Shown: piece after piece, positions 34,671 to 45,679 of the stretch
Layout: every line of letters starts with the position of its first letter
How positions within the stretch are numbered: position 1 is the stretch's first letter
DNA from: Saccopteryx bilineata
Lineage: Eukaryota; Chordata; Mammalia; Chiroptera; Emballonuridae
Reading direction: 5' to 3'
Length of the DNA: 64,000 nucleotides
NCBI RefSeq assembly: GCF_036850765.1
Contig: NC_089492.1
Span: 163,492,296 to 163,556,295 of the forward strand
Made by a program: the position numbers and the translations under genes
Notes under the pieces: model-generated
Database searches by the model: none
Seen by the model: only the letters and a program-made list of their open reading frames with translations
What the model was told of the DNA's origin: nothing

Positions 34671-34924
34671 CAGTGGTCCCCAACCCCCCGGGCCGTGAAA
34701 GAATAAATAACTTACATTATTTCCGTGTTATTTATATTTAAGTCTGAACAATGTTTTATTTTTTAAAAATGACCATATTCCCTCTGTTACATCCGTCTAA
34801 GACTCACTCTTGACTCTTGTCTCGGTCACGTGATACATTTATCTGTCCCACCCTAAAGGCCGGTCCATGAAAATATTTTCTGACATTAAACCAGTCCGTG
34901 GCCAAAAAAGGTTGGGGACCACTG
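34671..34924. mobile_element. hAT-superfamily MITE, 254 bp
   Basis: The terminal inverted repeats are 15 bp and perfect: cagtggtccccaacc at 34671-34685 and ggttggggaccactg at 34910-34924. The element is bounded by an exact 8-bp duplication TGTTAAAT (34663-34670 and 34925-34932), the hAT signature. The interior is non-coding, so it moved with a transposase made elsewhere. The perfect ends suggest it is much younger than the MIR it sits beside. Confidence 0.93.
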
Positions 34925-34932
34925 TGTTAAAT

Positions 34933-35310
34933 TATGCTCTTTACCATCCAAGATTAGGGAGTAGAAATCCTATGATAGTTTTGAGGAATTTGGTGTAAAT
35001 GTCAATATGCAAATTCAGGGAGATTTTCTTGCTAAGGCTGCCTTATATTTCAGATGCCCAATCTTCAAAGAATTCACTTACCATAGTAACAATAGATACA
35101 AATTTCACAAGAGCATAAATATGGTGATTCGGAGCAATTCAGAAACCGATAAAATGTCAGGCTTTTGGGGGCTCACATTATTATCATTGTGCAAGACTAT
35201 GGGGGTGGGAGATGAGGTCTGGTTACTTTTGATTCCTAGCTATTTAGATTCTTACTAAATAAATGTCATTTATTTTGTAATGTGTCACCACATGTCATGT
35301 TTCCACTTTA
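34933..35310. other. Unassigned non-coding DNA
   Basis: No recognised feature. An 83-codon frame (35007-35258) has no family resemblance. Confidence 0.4.
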
Positions 35311-35326
35311 AAGGCAAGGTAATGTC

Positions 35327-35739
35327 GGCCCTGGCCGGTTGGCTCAGCGGTAGAGCATCGGCCTGGCGTGCGGGGGAACCGGGTTCAATTCCCGGCCAGG
35401 GCACATAGGAGAAGTGCTCATTTGCTTCTCCACCCCCTCCCCTTCTTCCTCTTTGTCTCTCTCTTCCCCTCCCGCAGCCAAGGCTCCATTGGAGCAAGGA
35501 TGGCCCGGGCGCTGGGGATGGCTCCTTGGCCTCTGCCCCAGGCGCTAGAGTGGCTCTGGTCACTGCAGAGCAACGCCTAGAGGGGCAGAGCATCGCCCCC
35601 TGGTGGGCAGAGCATCAGCCCCTGGTGGGTAGAGCATCGCCCCTAGTGAGCGTACCAAGTGGATCCCAGTCGGGCGCATGCGGGAGTCTGTCTGACTGTC
35701 TCTCCCTGTTTCCAGCTTCAGAAAAATACAAAAAAAAAA
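35327..35739 (+). mobile_element. Long bat tRNA-derived SINE (type 1), very young copy
   Basis: Full length from ggccctggccggttggctca to an A-run at 35731-35740. A box tggctcagcgg and B box ggttcaattcc (consensus has cgatt). The body holds three short repeats of gggcagagcatcgcccc type. Exact 16-bp target duplication aaggcaaggtaatgtc at 35311-35326 and 35740-35755. Confidence 0.95.
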
Positions 35740-35755
35740 AAGGCAAGGTAATGTC

Positions 35756-37639
35756 TAGCAGGGAAGTCTGATTAGTATATTTTGAATTAGTCTATTGTTA
35801 ATAGCTCTTTCAAGAAAGACTAACACTTGTTAACTTAGTTGATTATGAACATAATCATTTGAAAATGTTGATGGAGTCCTCATGTCCTAAAGCTATTAAA
35901 TCCACAAGTTAATTTATTCTGGAAATGTGCTTAATGCATTAGTGTCTGTTCTGATTGGCACAATGTGTCTAAAGGGCAGAGCTGCCTTCCATTTCTGGGA
36001 ACTGTCTCTCCTCCTCCCCTTTTCAGTGATGTTTCAACAGGTCCTGAGGCTGCTATGTGCCATGAAGAGGGGAGGAGGGTCAATTTCAGCATCGCTGAGA
36101 TCTAGAAAGAAAGTTCAGTCTTCACTTTGAATCAAATCCATCCCAATTCCCCTTGCTCATTTTGATATCTAGAAGAGCGTCCCTATTTCTTCCTTCCTCT
36201 CCTGTAAACTATAACTCCTTTAAATTTTCTTATGAGAATAATCACTCACTGAAAAAAAAGTCTATAAGCCAATGAAGTTATATTTATATATTTACAAACA
36301 ATTTTTAATACCTGAAAACAAAAGGAAGAGTTTTTTTGTCCCTACAATATGGCAGCAGTGAAGAACCCCCTGGAGGACTTGAAAATTGGGATTGTATTCT
36401 GAGAATTAAATTAGTAAAACTCACACTCATTGGCAGTGATTAGCCACCTAGTATAAGAGTAATAGTAACTCCAAAAATAATAGTGGCAGTAATCACAATG
36501 CAAAGGATGGTCTACTTAAGGGTTAATCCAACCAAAAGTTGAGCTAAGAACCCTTCCAAGGAGAAATGGCTGAAATGTACGTATCATTTAGTAAGAGGAA
36601 ATATATCCAAATCTGGAGAATGACTGTAAACAGAAGTTGGTCCCAAAGGATAAAAAGGAAAATCTGAAGAGCACTGAAGCCACCTCCAGATGGCTTTGAG
36701 CATTATGGTTTTCAGTCAATGTTTTCCTACAGTGAGCAGTCGGTGCTGACCCCAACAGCCCAAGCCCGGCCCACAGACAAGTTTTGCTTGTCCCACACTG
36801 TATTGATGCATAATATATTTTTTTAAGTTGTCAACTAATTTCACATAGAAAAACACAAGCACCTAGATTTTATTAAAAAATTGGGAAGATCTGAATTAAC
36901 CATATGGGCAGCAATGGGCTGGAGCTATAACATAGCAGTTGCTCCCCTTAGAAGGGTGCACTCGCTAGTTTGCCACAGTCCCTTCTCTTCCCTATCATCA
37001 CCTGCTCCCTGCCCTGCTTTACTCATCTTTGTTGAGCTTTTTTGAGCCTCTGTTGGTGTTTGAGTGTGTGACCCCCTAATGGGTAAGCTTGCCTTCAACT
37101 ACTTGAACTGAAATTAGCTACTTAAGACCCTGAATTCTCTTTGTTATATCTGATTCCACGCTCAGCATGTAACCTTCTGAGAATTTGGCTTCCATGTAAT
37201 TTGCCTATAAAGAAAGAATGCATTGATCTTCTGTCCTGAGCATCTTGCTCTATATGAGGAGGTGCATAGAGTATATGTAAAAAGGCTTCAGTTTTGAAGT
37301 TGGATGGGTCTGGTTCCAATTCCAGCACTATCACTTACTAGATAAGGTCACCAGGAAGCCTTTTGGCACCCTGCCAGTTACCTTCTCCTGGAGATGTTGC
37401 CCTGGGTCACCCTGGACCACATACCAGAATATTCCAATTGTAAAAACACGTTTATGAGTGAAATTGATAGCCCTAAGTCACAAATTGCAGCAGCCCCAAA
37501 TATAACCAACCAACAAACATAAGGTTTTCTAGAGAAACATTCCCAAAGGGTACAAAGATATTGATCAAAAACACTGCTGGGTGATAGCTTTATGGTCTAG
37601 AGAGGCAGAGGGGATGGAGGCTGGAACATGGGGTGTGAA
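35756..37639. other. Unassigned non-coding DNA
   Basis: No gene. A possible MIR scrap lies at 37275-37350 (ggtctggttccaattccagc, ctatcacttactagata). The text at 36740-36960 may be a decayed hAT relic but I cannot place it. Confidence 0.4.
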
Positions 37640-37770
37640 CTTAAGAGACTTGGATTCAAGTCCTAGGTCTTTCCGTTATTAGCCATGTGAGCTTGAGAAA
37701 GTCATTAACAGCTCTGATTCCCTCCCTACATATCCGATAGAAACTTTGTGAGGGTAAATAAAATAAGGAG
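37640..37770 (+). repeat. MIR SINE relic
   Basis: agacttggattcaagtccta, tccgttattagccatgtgag and cttgagaaagtcattaacag match MIR order. Confidence 0.6.
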
Positions 37771-37913
37771 GGAAAAACACCAGGTAAATTGTACAATAAA
37801 ACTGTTAATATCAGATTATTATAAGCCACAGTGAAAAAGTAGAAGGAGAAGGAGAAGAAACCAAGAAGTCCTTAGCAGAAGTCTCCAGCCAGCCAGAATA
37901 TCATTCACAATCA

Positions 37914-37969
37914 AAGGATTCATGCCAGGCTCAGAGTACCTGTAACTCTCAAAGCCTGGCATGAACCTT
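37914..37969. other. Compact hairpin, 17-bp stem
   Basis: aagg(a)ttcatgccaggct at 37914-37931 and agcctggcatgaacctt at 37953-37969 pair over 17 bp with one bulged A; AGAG and CTCT inside add a short inner pairing around a small loop. No TA or longer duplication proves a transposon. Confidence 0.7.
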
Positions 37970-38029
37970 AAATCAGACTCTGGCTTGTAAAATAAAACAG
38001 TAATATCAAGTGATGATGAGGACGAGGGA

Positions 38030-38314
38030 AAGGGTCTCACAAACGCTGTGGGTAAAAGTGTGAACTGGGGCAGGAGGACAATCTGGCAGTATCTTATCAA
38101 ATATTAAATGTGCATACCTGTTGACTGAGCAGTTAATTTCCTTCTAGGAATTATCCCACAGAAGCACTATATAGTCGACAAGAATGCTTGCACAAGAACA
38201 TTCACGGCAACATTATTTGTAGTATAAAATTAAAAGGTAGATGGTTAATGCACTCTTCATATTCTTACTATGACTACTGTGTAGCCATTAACAAAAACTA
38301 AGTGGATATGTATA
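38030..38314 (+). repeat. Ancient L1 ORF2 3' end / 3' UTR relic
   Basis: ggtaaaagtgtgaactgggg, gacaatctggcagtatctta, ttctaggaattatcccacag, gaacattcacggcaacatta and gactactgtgtagccattaa are the standard decayed L1 order; no open frame. Confidence 0.6.
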
Positions 38315-38642
38315 TAGTTGACCCTTGAACAACATGGGGGTTAGAGACACCAACCCCTCCCTGCTCATGCAGTTAAACATCCACATATAACTTTGTTTCC
38401 CCAAAACTTAACTACTAGTAGCCTACTATTCACAGTAAGCCTTACTGATAACAAAAATAGTCAATTAACACTGACTTCATATGTTATGTGTGTTAGATAC
38501 TATATTCTTACAATAAAGTAAGTTAGAGTCAAGAAAAATGCTATTAAGAAAATTATAAGGAAGAGAAAATACATTTATTGAAAAAAATCCATGTATAAGT
38601 AGACCTGCCCAATTTAAATCTGTGTTATTCAAGGGTCTACTG
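38315..38642. mobile_element. Tigger/MER2-type DNA transposon relic, 328 bp
   Basis: The left end agttgacccttgaacaacat mirrors the right end (cagtagacccttgaataaca on the other strand), and both ends are next to TA, the pogo/Tigger target. Interior text matches the MER2/Tigger1 pattern (ttattgaaaaaaatccatgt). No transposase frame. Confidence 0.7.
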
Positions 38643-38649
38643 TATATAT

Positions 38650-38805
38650 GTTTTTTCTTTATTTTCTGGAGAGAGAGAGAGAGACAGATAGACAGGAAAG
38701 AAGAGAGATGAGAAGCCTCAACTTGTAGTTGCAGCATTTTTAGTTGTTCATTGATTGCTTCTCATATATGCCTTGAACAGGGAGCTCCAACAGAGCCAGT
38801 GACCC
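38650..38805 (-). repeat. Type 3 SINE fragment
   Basis: Only the 3' part of a type 3 SINE: GA-rich run at 38672-38710, agatgagaagcctcaactt and ttgttcattgattgcttctc, ending near gagccagtgacccc; the tRNA-like head is missing. Confidence 0.75.
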
Positions 38806-39762
38806 CTGGAATAGACAGAGCCCAGAGAACTTGCCTCTTGCCTGCAGGCTCCCAGCAGTTGTTCTCACACACCTGGGCACTGACATTTCAGGACCACACT
38901 TATTCTCCTGGACTTGTGCTCTTGCATCGTGGCTGCACTTGCCTCAGTACTATTTCTGAAATTGAAGTTTACAGCCCTACCTTCAAACTTAAGAGTTGTA
39001 CCCATGGGGCTAGGCACTGGGGCTTCTAAGAGAGGCCATCCTGCTGGCCATGAGACTTTAACTATGTTGACTGCCCCTGCACATTGGCTTCTGTACTTTG
39101 CTTCTGTATTAATTCTTTGTGGCTTTGACCTTGGATTTAACCACAGATTCTGACTCTGCCTCTGCTCCAATCTTACATCTTCTCTTGTGGTGGCTTACTG
39201 TCCATAACTCAGGTTTTCTTCAGGGGCTGGCTTTGGGCATTTTCTTTACACTGGCTTCCAGCAGTTAATCCTCTCCCAATACGACTTTTAACTATGATCC
39301 TAACTCAGTGGTCCCATAGCCAGCAGGAGGCCAGCATAGGTGCAAACTACCTACAAACATGACTATAAGAGATGGTGACTGCACATATAGAGCACCTGGG
39401 ACACTTGCTGTCTGGGAAGCTGTCCTTAACTTTTCCTGTGGTTCCTTCCTAAAGAGATGACTGAGAAGTGAACAGGAATAGCCGTGCCAGCGTCACAGGG
39501 CTGTGCTTTCCAACAGCCCCTGACACTTTGGAAGCAACGTGCCTAGTAATGTGCATTTTGTAACATTATGGAGGGAGATGAAAGGCCACCAGCTGAAGTC
39601 AGCCTCTCCTTCTCAGTTTGCCTGTACAATGACCTCTCTGGGGGACAGTTTTTATTTATTTTTTATTTTATGACACAGAAAGAACATATGGGTAGGATCC
39701 AGGACTTTCTTTGGAACTACAGATTGCACAGCAGCACTGTGGCTCCACGTGTGAAGACCGTT
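38806..39762. other. Unassigned non-coding DNA
   Basis: No recognised repeat or gene. Overlapping frames of 79-101 codons on both strands near 38751-39170 have no family resemblance. Confidence 0.4.
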
Positions 39763-39938
39763 CTCCTCAGCCCCCTCAGCTAGTGGGCTGGGACCGTCCT
39801 CCTCAGTCCCTTTGGCTAGCGGGCTGGGACCACCCTCCTCAGTCTCCTCCTCAGCCCCCTTGGCTAGCAGGTGGGCTGGGACCACCCTCCTCAGCCCCCT
39901 CCTTAGCCCCCTCAGCTAGCGGGCAGGCTGGGATCGGG
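39763..39938. repeat. Minisatellite with ~36-bp units
   Basis: About four imperfect units of the form ctcctcagccccctcagcta plus gtgggctgggaccgtc, some with a 12-16-bp internal expansion. The apparent minus-strand frame (39652-39885) is just this repeat translated. Confidence 0.85.
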
Positions 39939-40299
39939 CACTGACAAGGGAGAGAATGAGAGAGGCAGCTTTTCCCGAGGCCAGAACTGAAACCCAACCT
40001 CAATTATGTTAAGACATCTTCAATTAAGACTGGCCCTTTTGTCCTCGCCAGCTTTTAGAAGCTAAGACAGGATCTCCTTAGGACCCAGAACAGGAGCATT
40101 TTGTAATAAAATTTCTTATACCTTTTCAGTCTGCATGGCTCTTCAAATAACCCACTAGTATGATGGTCATTTGCTCTTTTAAATCCCAGATTTGGATTTC
40201 TTGCCAAGAAAACAGACATTCAAGGCACAGTGCACCCAAAATCCAGTAAGGAAATGAGTATACTACATTTGAGAGCTTTAAAACATTTATATAGATTTT

Positions 40300-41155
40300 A
40301 AAAAAAATTTATAGCCCAGTCTAAAAGGCAATACATGTGTAAAAATATTCAAAGCAAACATGATCAATAAAGGGTTAATTTTCTTCAAAGAATTTTTACA
40401 AATTAAAAAAAGAGAGAGCAAATAAACAAATAGAAGTTCTCAAAAAAAGAGAAAATAGAAATGACCTGAAATATATAATAAGATGCTAATCTCACAGAAA
40501 AACTTTAAATGCAACAAAAAGACATTTTATCAAACAAATAGGCAAACATTAGAAAATTTGATATCTTTGGTATTGGAAAGAAAATATCAAAGTAACAAAA
40601 ATGTGTGTATATTGGTAGGATTTTAAATTGCTACTAACTTTTTGGAGTGTAATTTGCCAATGGTCCTCAAAAATTTTAAATATCTTTTAAATCCCTCCTA
40701 AAAATTTATCCTATAGATATACTTCTAAAAGTAGCCTAAGATAGATGAATAATAATTTAAAATCTAAAAATAATTCAAATAATGATCAATATTTGATTCA
40801 TTAAATAAAGTTATCTTTTATTGCTACAACGCAATACTATTTGTCCAATACAAATATTAAAGTAAATATCCTAAAGTAAATATCCAAGTGTTGGGATGGA
40901 GATATTTCTCACATAAGTGAAGGAAGTAAGATGCAGAACAGCATGTTCAGTAATATTTTATTTATAAATAAAAAGGATATTATATGTACATGTATATGCA
41001 TAAAAAAAATTTCTGAAATTTTAACCAAAAAATATTAAGTTTTGCAGAAAGCTTTATTAGGAGGTGGTTGTACATGCTGATTCACTTTTATATTTATATT
41101 TCTTTCTACCACTTTTTTTCTATGTGATTACCTTTTTCTTATTTAAATAAAATAA
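40300..41155 (+). repeat. Ancient L1 3' end
   Basis: Typical decayed L1 wording without frame: gatgctaatctcacagaaa, ttggtaggattttaaattgc, gagtgtaatttgccaatggt and aaatttatcctatagatata, then an A-rich end. Confidence 0.5.
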
Positions 41156-41430
41156 ACAAAAACACCAGAAGCACAGTGCTGTTGTACGCCAAACAGAGGT
41201 GATAAAGTGCCCCAGGACACAGGATGGACACCATTACCAGGTAAGGCAAGATGAGGACCAAGGGAGCCTTCCTGGATCAAAAGAGGCCTGGGCTGAATAT
41301 TTAAGGATAAGAAACTGTTAGATAAAGACCAGGCTCAGAGTGCTCCCAGTAAAGGAAATGGTATTTGCAAGGGAATGGAAGTAAGAGATGGCAAAGCATA
41401 TAAAGGGAATTTTTTTTAAAAGTTTGTTGG

Positions 41431-41772
41431 CCCTGGCCGGTTGGCTCAGTGGTAGAGCATTGACCTGGCATGCAAGGGGTCCCGGGTTCGATTCCCGGCC
41501 AGGGTACACAGGAGAAGTGCCCATCTGCTTCTCCACCCCTCCCCCTCTCCTTCCTCTCTGTCTCTCTCTTCCTCTCTCTTCCCCTCCCGCAGTGAGGCTC
41601 CATTGGAGCAAAGATGGCCCGGGTGCTGGGGATGGCTCCTTGGCCTCTGCCTCAGGCGCTAGAGTGGCTCTGGTTGCAATAGAGCGATGCCGGGTGGATC
41701 CCGGTCAGGCACATGCGGGAGTCTGTCTGACTGTCTCTCCCCATTCCAGCTTCGGAAAAATACAAAAAAAAA
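41431..41772 (+). mobile_element. Long bat tRNA-derived SINE (type 1), young, internally shortened
   Basis: ggccctggccggttggctca head, B box ggttcgattcc and A-run at the end. It lacks the gggcagagcatcgcc repeats found in 35327-35739 and 49244-49631. Exact 13-bp duplication aaaagtttgttgg at 41418-41430 and 41773-41785; the first GG of the head may belong to it. Confidence 0.94.
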
Positions 41773-41834
41773 AAAAGTTTGTTGGAGTGCAGAGTGATTA
41801 AAAAACAAAAAAGCTGGCTAAGTAGAGGCCAATT

Positions 41835-42154
41835 TGTGGACAAGGCCCACCAGGGGTGAGGATGACAGAGACGCAGAGACCCGACTCCGGGGACCAGGTT
41901 CAGTGACACAGATCCAATTTATTCAGGAAGTAAGCTAGCTTATATACACAGGTTCAGCCTATAGGGTTTTACAGTATGTTCTTCACAGCCAATGGCTGAA
42001 AAGGTCAGGGAGCTGCCTGGTTGGTGCTGAGTCACTTCCTTATAGCAGGCAAGCTCCCTCCTGGATGTGCCTAGGAGGGTTTCAGGTGCTGGAGTGTTCT
42101 CACAGCATTGCATCAGCCACAGCTGCTAGGAATGCGCTCTGTGCTCTACCTACA
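41835..42154 (-). repeat. 3' LTR of the class II element
   Basis: 320 bp; begins TGTAGGTAGAGCACAG on the minus strand and ends GGCCTTGTCCACA. The TATA (TATATAAG) and AATAAA signals lie close together, as in the 5' copy. Confidence 0.93.
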
Positions 42155-42171
42155 TTTCCCCCTTCTCTTTT
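42155..42171 (-). other. Polypurine tract of the class II element
   Basis: AAAAGAGAAGGGGGAAA on the minus strand, directly against the 3' LTR; primes plus-strand DNA in retroelements. Confidence 0.92.
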
Positions 42172-42815
42172 AATTAGGGCCAGTTGGACTTGATGAATGA
42201 CAGCTTGCTGTTGTTGTCTCTATGGGCAGGACAATGCCAGGGTGGGGAAAAGCAGCCCAGATGTGGGGGTCTTCCTGCGTCTGGGAGCTAGTGGCCCCCA
42301 TAGCACACATAAGCAGAAACAGAGTACCAGGGCCTAAGGGCCCGTCAGGGGCCATTCTCTGGTCTTACTCTGCTAAAGCCTTCATATCCCCCCAGGTGAT
42401 GGGATGCACACACCGGCCACGAGGTCTTCTTCTGGAGACTCACCATCTCCTGGTTGAGGTAGGGGCTCCTCAGGGAGAGGGGTAGCCTGTAATATTTTTG
42501 GAATAGGGAGAGAGTCCTTGGTAGGAGCACCAGACAGGCATGCATGTATTGTTAATAGGGCAGGAGTGAGGCCAGGAAGGAAGGCTTGCCCTTCATGTAC
42601 TTCTGCTGAACAGATGTGCCAGAGAGCTTGGGCCCAAGTATTGGGGTCCCAAAGAGGCGTGTCCTGAAGCCAAGGGTTGAAACCTGAGAGGATTTTCTAG
42701 TATGTGCAAAGATCCTTTTCATTAAATTTAACTCACCTACTCTGCAACAGGGCATGGAGGGCTCGAGCTTGCAGGGCTCAGGAGTGAGGGAGAAGGTTTC
42801 CCATTGCAGAGGTTC

Positions 42816-42823
42816 ACTCACCC
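42816..42823 (-). promoter_or_regulatory. Splice-donor-like site in the leader
   Basis: GGGTGAGT on the minus strand, about 20 nt inside the primer site, the place where retroviral leaders carry their major donor. Function is inferred. Confidence 0.4.
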
Positions 42824-42843
42824 ATCCCTTGGATGCCAGTTGG

Positions 42844-42861
42844 GTCCCTGTTTGGGTGCCA
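42844..42861 (-). other. Primer-binding site, tRNA-Lys type
   Basis: TGGCACCCAAACAGGGAC on the minus strand. It differs from the tRNA-Lys3 type primer site at two positions, and both are CG to CA changes, the expected decay of methylated CpG. Confidence 0.85.
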
Positions 42862-42863
42862 CT

Positions 42864-43177
42864 TGTGGACAAGGCCCACTGGGGGTGAGGATGACAGAGA
42901 CACGGAGACCTGACTCCGGAGACCAGTGACGCAGATCCGCTTTATTCAGGAAGTAAGCTAGCTTATATACACAGGTTCAGCCTATAGGGTGTTACAGTGT
43001 GTTCTTCACAGCCAATGGCTGAAAAGGTCAGGGAGCTGCCTGGTTGGTGCTGAGTTACTTCCTTACAGCAGGCGAGCTCCCTCCTGGGTGTGCCCAGGAG
43101 GGTTTCAGGCACTGGAGTGTTCTCATAGCATCGCATCAGCCACAGCTGCTAGGAATGCACTCTGTGCTCTACCTACA
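42864..43177 (-). repeat. 5' LTR of the class II element
   Basis: 314 bp. On the minus strand TATATAAG (42962-42969 region) is followed within about 20 nt by AATAAA (42941-42946), marking U3/R. It differs from the 3' LTR mainly by transitions and a missing 6-nt aggttc. Confidence 0.93.
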
Positions 43178-43199
43178 CCAATTCACTCATTGTCTCAAG

Positions 43200-43360
43200 G
43201 ACTTTGGGCTTTTTCTTTTTATAGAGGCAGGGAGATACAGACAGACAGACAGGAACAGTGATCTATTCCTGTATGTGCTGTGACCGGGTATTGAACCAGC
43301 AACCTCTGCACTTTGTAACAATGTTCCAAGCAACCAAGCTATCTGGCCTGGGCTTCCAGA
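43200..43360 (-). mobile_element. Short tRNA-derived SINE (type 4), old copy
   Basis: Minus strand: T-rich end, (GACA)n-like stretch acagacagacagacagg, then tgtgaccgggtattgaacca (B box) and head ccaagctatctggcctggg. Same type as 48933-49077. Confidence 0.75.
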
Positions 43361-43784
43361 CTTTCTCTTAAAGCCAGGGGAAACCACTAAAGAAGCCTCA
43401 GTGGGAAGATGGCCTGATTAAAACCTGTGAATCCGTACTTCAATCTATTGTGAGTTAGAGTAACAGCCATGTAACTTTAAGAGGGACAACAGGAACTGAG
43501 ACCCCAAAAAGTAGAAGCTGAAGACAAAATTGTTAGTCAGGAATTCAGTAAGACAAAGGGCCACTCTCTTAGTTGCAAGTGACAGGACCTCAAGTTTAAC
43601 TAACACAAGCCAGCAAAGGGGATTCACGGAAGGCACAAACCACAAAAGTTCTAAGAACCTCAGGGACCAGACTGGGCCACATGAGCCTATCAGGACACCC
43701 TGGTTAATCTGCTTCTTTCTATGTGTTCCATCCCTGATTTCTGTGTTGTGAGAGATTTCCTGGTCCCTAGAAGTCCTGAGCTCA
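43361..43784. other. Unassigned non-coding DNA
   Basis: ttagttgcaagtgacaggac and aagccagcaaaggggattca have the look of an old mammalian interspersed repeat I cannot name. No gene. Confidence 0.35.
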
Positions 43785-43930
43785 TACATTTGCTTATTCA
43801 TTTAACAAGTATTTGTTGAGAACCTTCTATAACTTGCACAGTTTTCAATGCTGGGGATACAGCTCTAAACAAACACAGAAATTCTGTTTTAAGGCAGAGA
43901 AATCGGATAATAAACAATATACAATACGAT
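43785..43930 (-). repeat. L2 LINE relic
   Basis: ttcatttaacaagtatttgt, tgagaaccttctataacttg and aatgctggggatacagctct are the reversed L2 3' end. Confidence 0.6.
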
Positions 43931-44212
43931 GTCATTATTACTGTACTGTAATACTTTCTGGAAGAGGAAAAGGGCTGTTCCAGTTTCAATTTTTTTAAAT
44001 TGCAGAGAAGTGTTCTGATTGGATAGGTATGGTTCCTGTCTCTACCACTCCACTGTGATAGGCAGACCTCAATCCACTTCCATGGCAGTAGTTGATGTAG
44101 GGAGCAAAGAAAGCAATTCCTAAAAGAAAAAAGGTGCATTTCTCAGAAAAGCATTGTTGGTCAAATAAGTTTGTAAAAATGATGCATATGTTTGTTCGCT
44201 TATTGTTTGTAC

Positions 44213-44745
44213 TGGGTGTGGGGGACAGGCTGTAAGCAGGCAGGGTCCTTATAGCCTAAGGCTTCGTTTTAAGACTAAGCCTTTCCCACCCTTTTAATAC
44301 TAAGATCTTTTCAACATCCTTCTAATACTAAGATCTTCTCAAAACTAAGCTTTTCCCCACATCCTTGACTGCATAATGGGGGGTAGTGCACTCTTATGAG
44401 GAATCCCATTTATGCCTCAGATAAGTGGCTTTGTATCAGAGACTTACTTATTTGTATATTAGCTTAAAGGCTTTAATTTCTACACTATAAAATAAAGCAG
44501 ACTAAGGTCTCTCTCTCTTGGTTCCTGCCATCAGCATCGCAGAGGCCTCCCGGATCCCTTGCCTTCCATGGGAAAAGTAGGTTTTCTGCTTTTCCCTTGG
44601 CTTTTCTTGTGGCTTGCCTGTCTTGGTGAGCCACCAATAAACAGAATGGCCCACCATCCTCCGACTCCACTGTTTCTTTACCGTCTGCCTGAATTCAATG
44701 AGAACCTGCACGTGAATGGCCACGATGGTGGCCCCTGCCCATACA
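44213..44745 (+). repeat. Probable solo LTR
   Basis: The order of signals fits an LTR: a U3-like part, TATA box (ctataaaataaag, about 44484-44496), a start-like region ctctctctcttggttcctgc, then an AATAAA at about 44636 followed by a CA-rich U5-like end. Edges and duplication cannot be fixed by eye. A class I (gammaretrovirus-like) origin is a guess. Confidence 0.5.
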
Positions 44746-45679
44746 AGCATTTTATATCTTTCTACAACCATTATATTGGAATTCCTGGTTTATTATTTCA
44801 TTATCTGTCAGATACTCAAAAACACAAAGGTTAATATTCTTTGGAGAACCAAAGTAAGATGAGAACAGAACAAATGTAAACTTGCTCAATAATTCCATTA
44901 TGTTAGAAGATTTACTCTGTGTGCAACATCACAGAAAAGCCATCCTGGGGTCATTCAACCTAGAATGTAAAAAGTAGGATCACATTCCTTGGCAACAACT
45001 GTAAAGATATGGGTTGTTCACATATCCTTTATTCATCCATTAATTCATTCATACCCATAAAAACATACTGAGCATATTTTATATTAAGTATAATTTATAT
45101 GCAAAGCAAATATTCTAAGTTCTGAGAACCAAGGTGCAAATGCACTGTCTCTGTCATCAAAAAACTCAAAAATGGCAGAGGAGGCAGGCATATTAAATAA
45201 ATAATCAAAATGCACTCTGGTAAGTTCTATACAGTGTACCTAATATGATGGAATGCTTAACTCTTGTAGGACTCAGACAAGGCTTTGCAAAAGTGGTGAC
45301 ATTTAAAATAGGTCTTAAAAGACAAAAGGAGGAGTAGGTACAAGTGAGGGGGTGGGCATTCAAGAGATAGAAAGTGAAGACTAAGATACAAAAACACAGG
45401 AATGAGTCAAAGGGTGAGAAAGAGAGGAGCAAGGCTAAAGGGCTATATAGAGAAGGGAGTGGAGATGAAATTGTGAAGGATACACTCATGTCATTCAAAC
45501 AACTTCAATCTATTGGCACAGAGAGCTACTGGCAGACTGACAGCAGGAGGGTCACTAGGGAATCTATGTTCTAAGAAAGAATTCTAGAGGCTGTCAAGAG
45601 GAAGACAAGTTTACAACTGGCTCTGTAGGAGCTGATGGAACAGTCCTGGCAAGAGATATTAAGAAACTAAACTCAGCCT

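Larger units (their letters stand above)
41835..43177 (-). mobile_element. Compact class II LTR retroelement (tRNA-Lys primed), 1.34 kb
   Basis: Two LTRs of 320 and 314 bp in direct orientation bracket a 709-bp interior. The ends are TG...CA and an exact 6-bp duplication CCAATT flanks it (41829-41834 and 43178-43183), the class II (ERVK-like) length. In the minus sense: 5' LTR 43177-42864, primer site two bases inside, a splice-donor-like site, interior, polypurine tract, 3' LTR 42154-41835. No gag, pro or pol motif is visible. A 62-codon frame ends exactly at the polypurine tract (42170) with a hydrophobic start; it could be a remnant of an env leader but this is speculative. About 21 substitutions and one 6-nt gap separate the LTRs. 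Confidence 0.93.

Noticed and set aside
42552..42872. 106-codon minus-strand frame starting in the LTR of the class II element
   Set aside because: Starts in U5 and runs across the primer site and leader, where gag is not expected to begin; no Gag motif.
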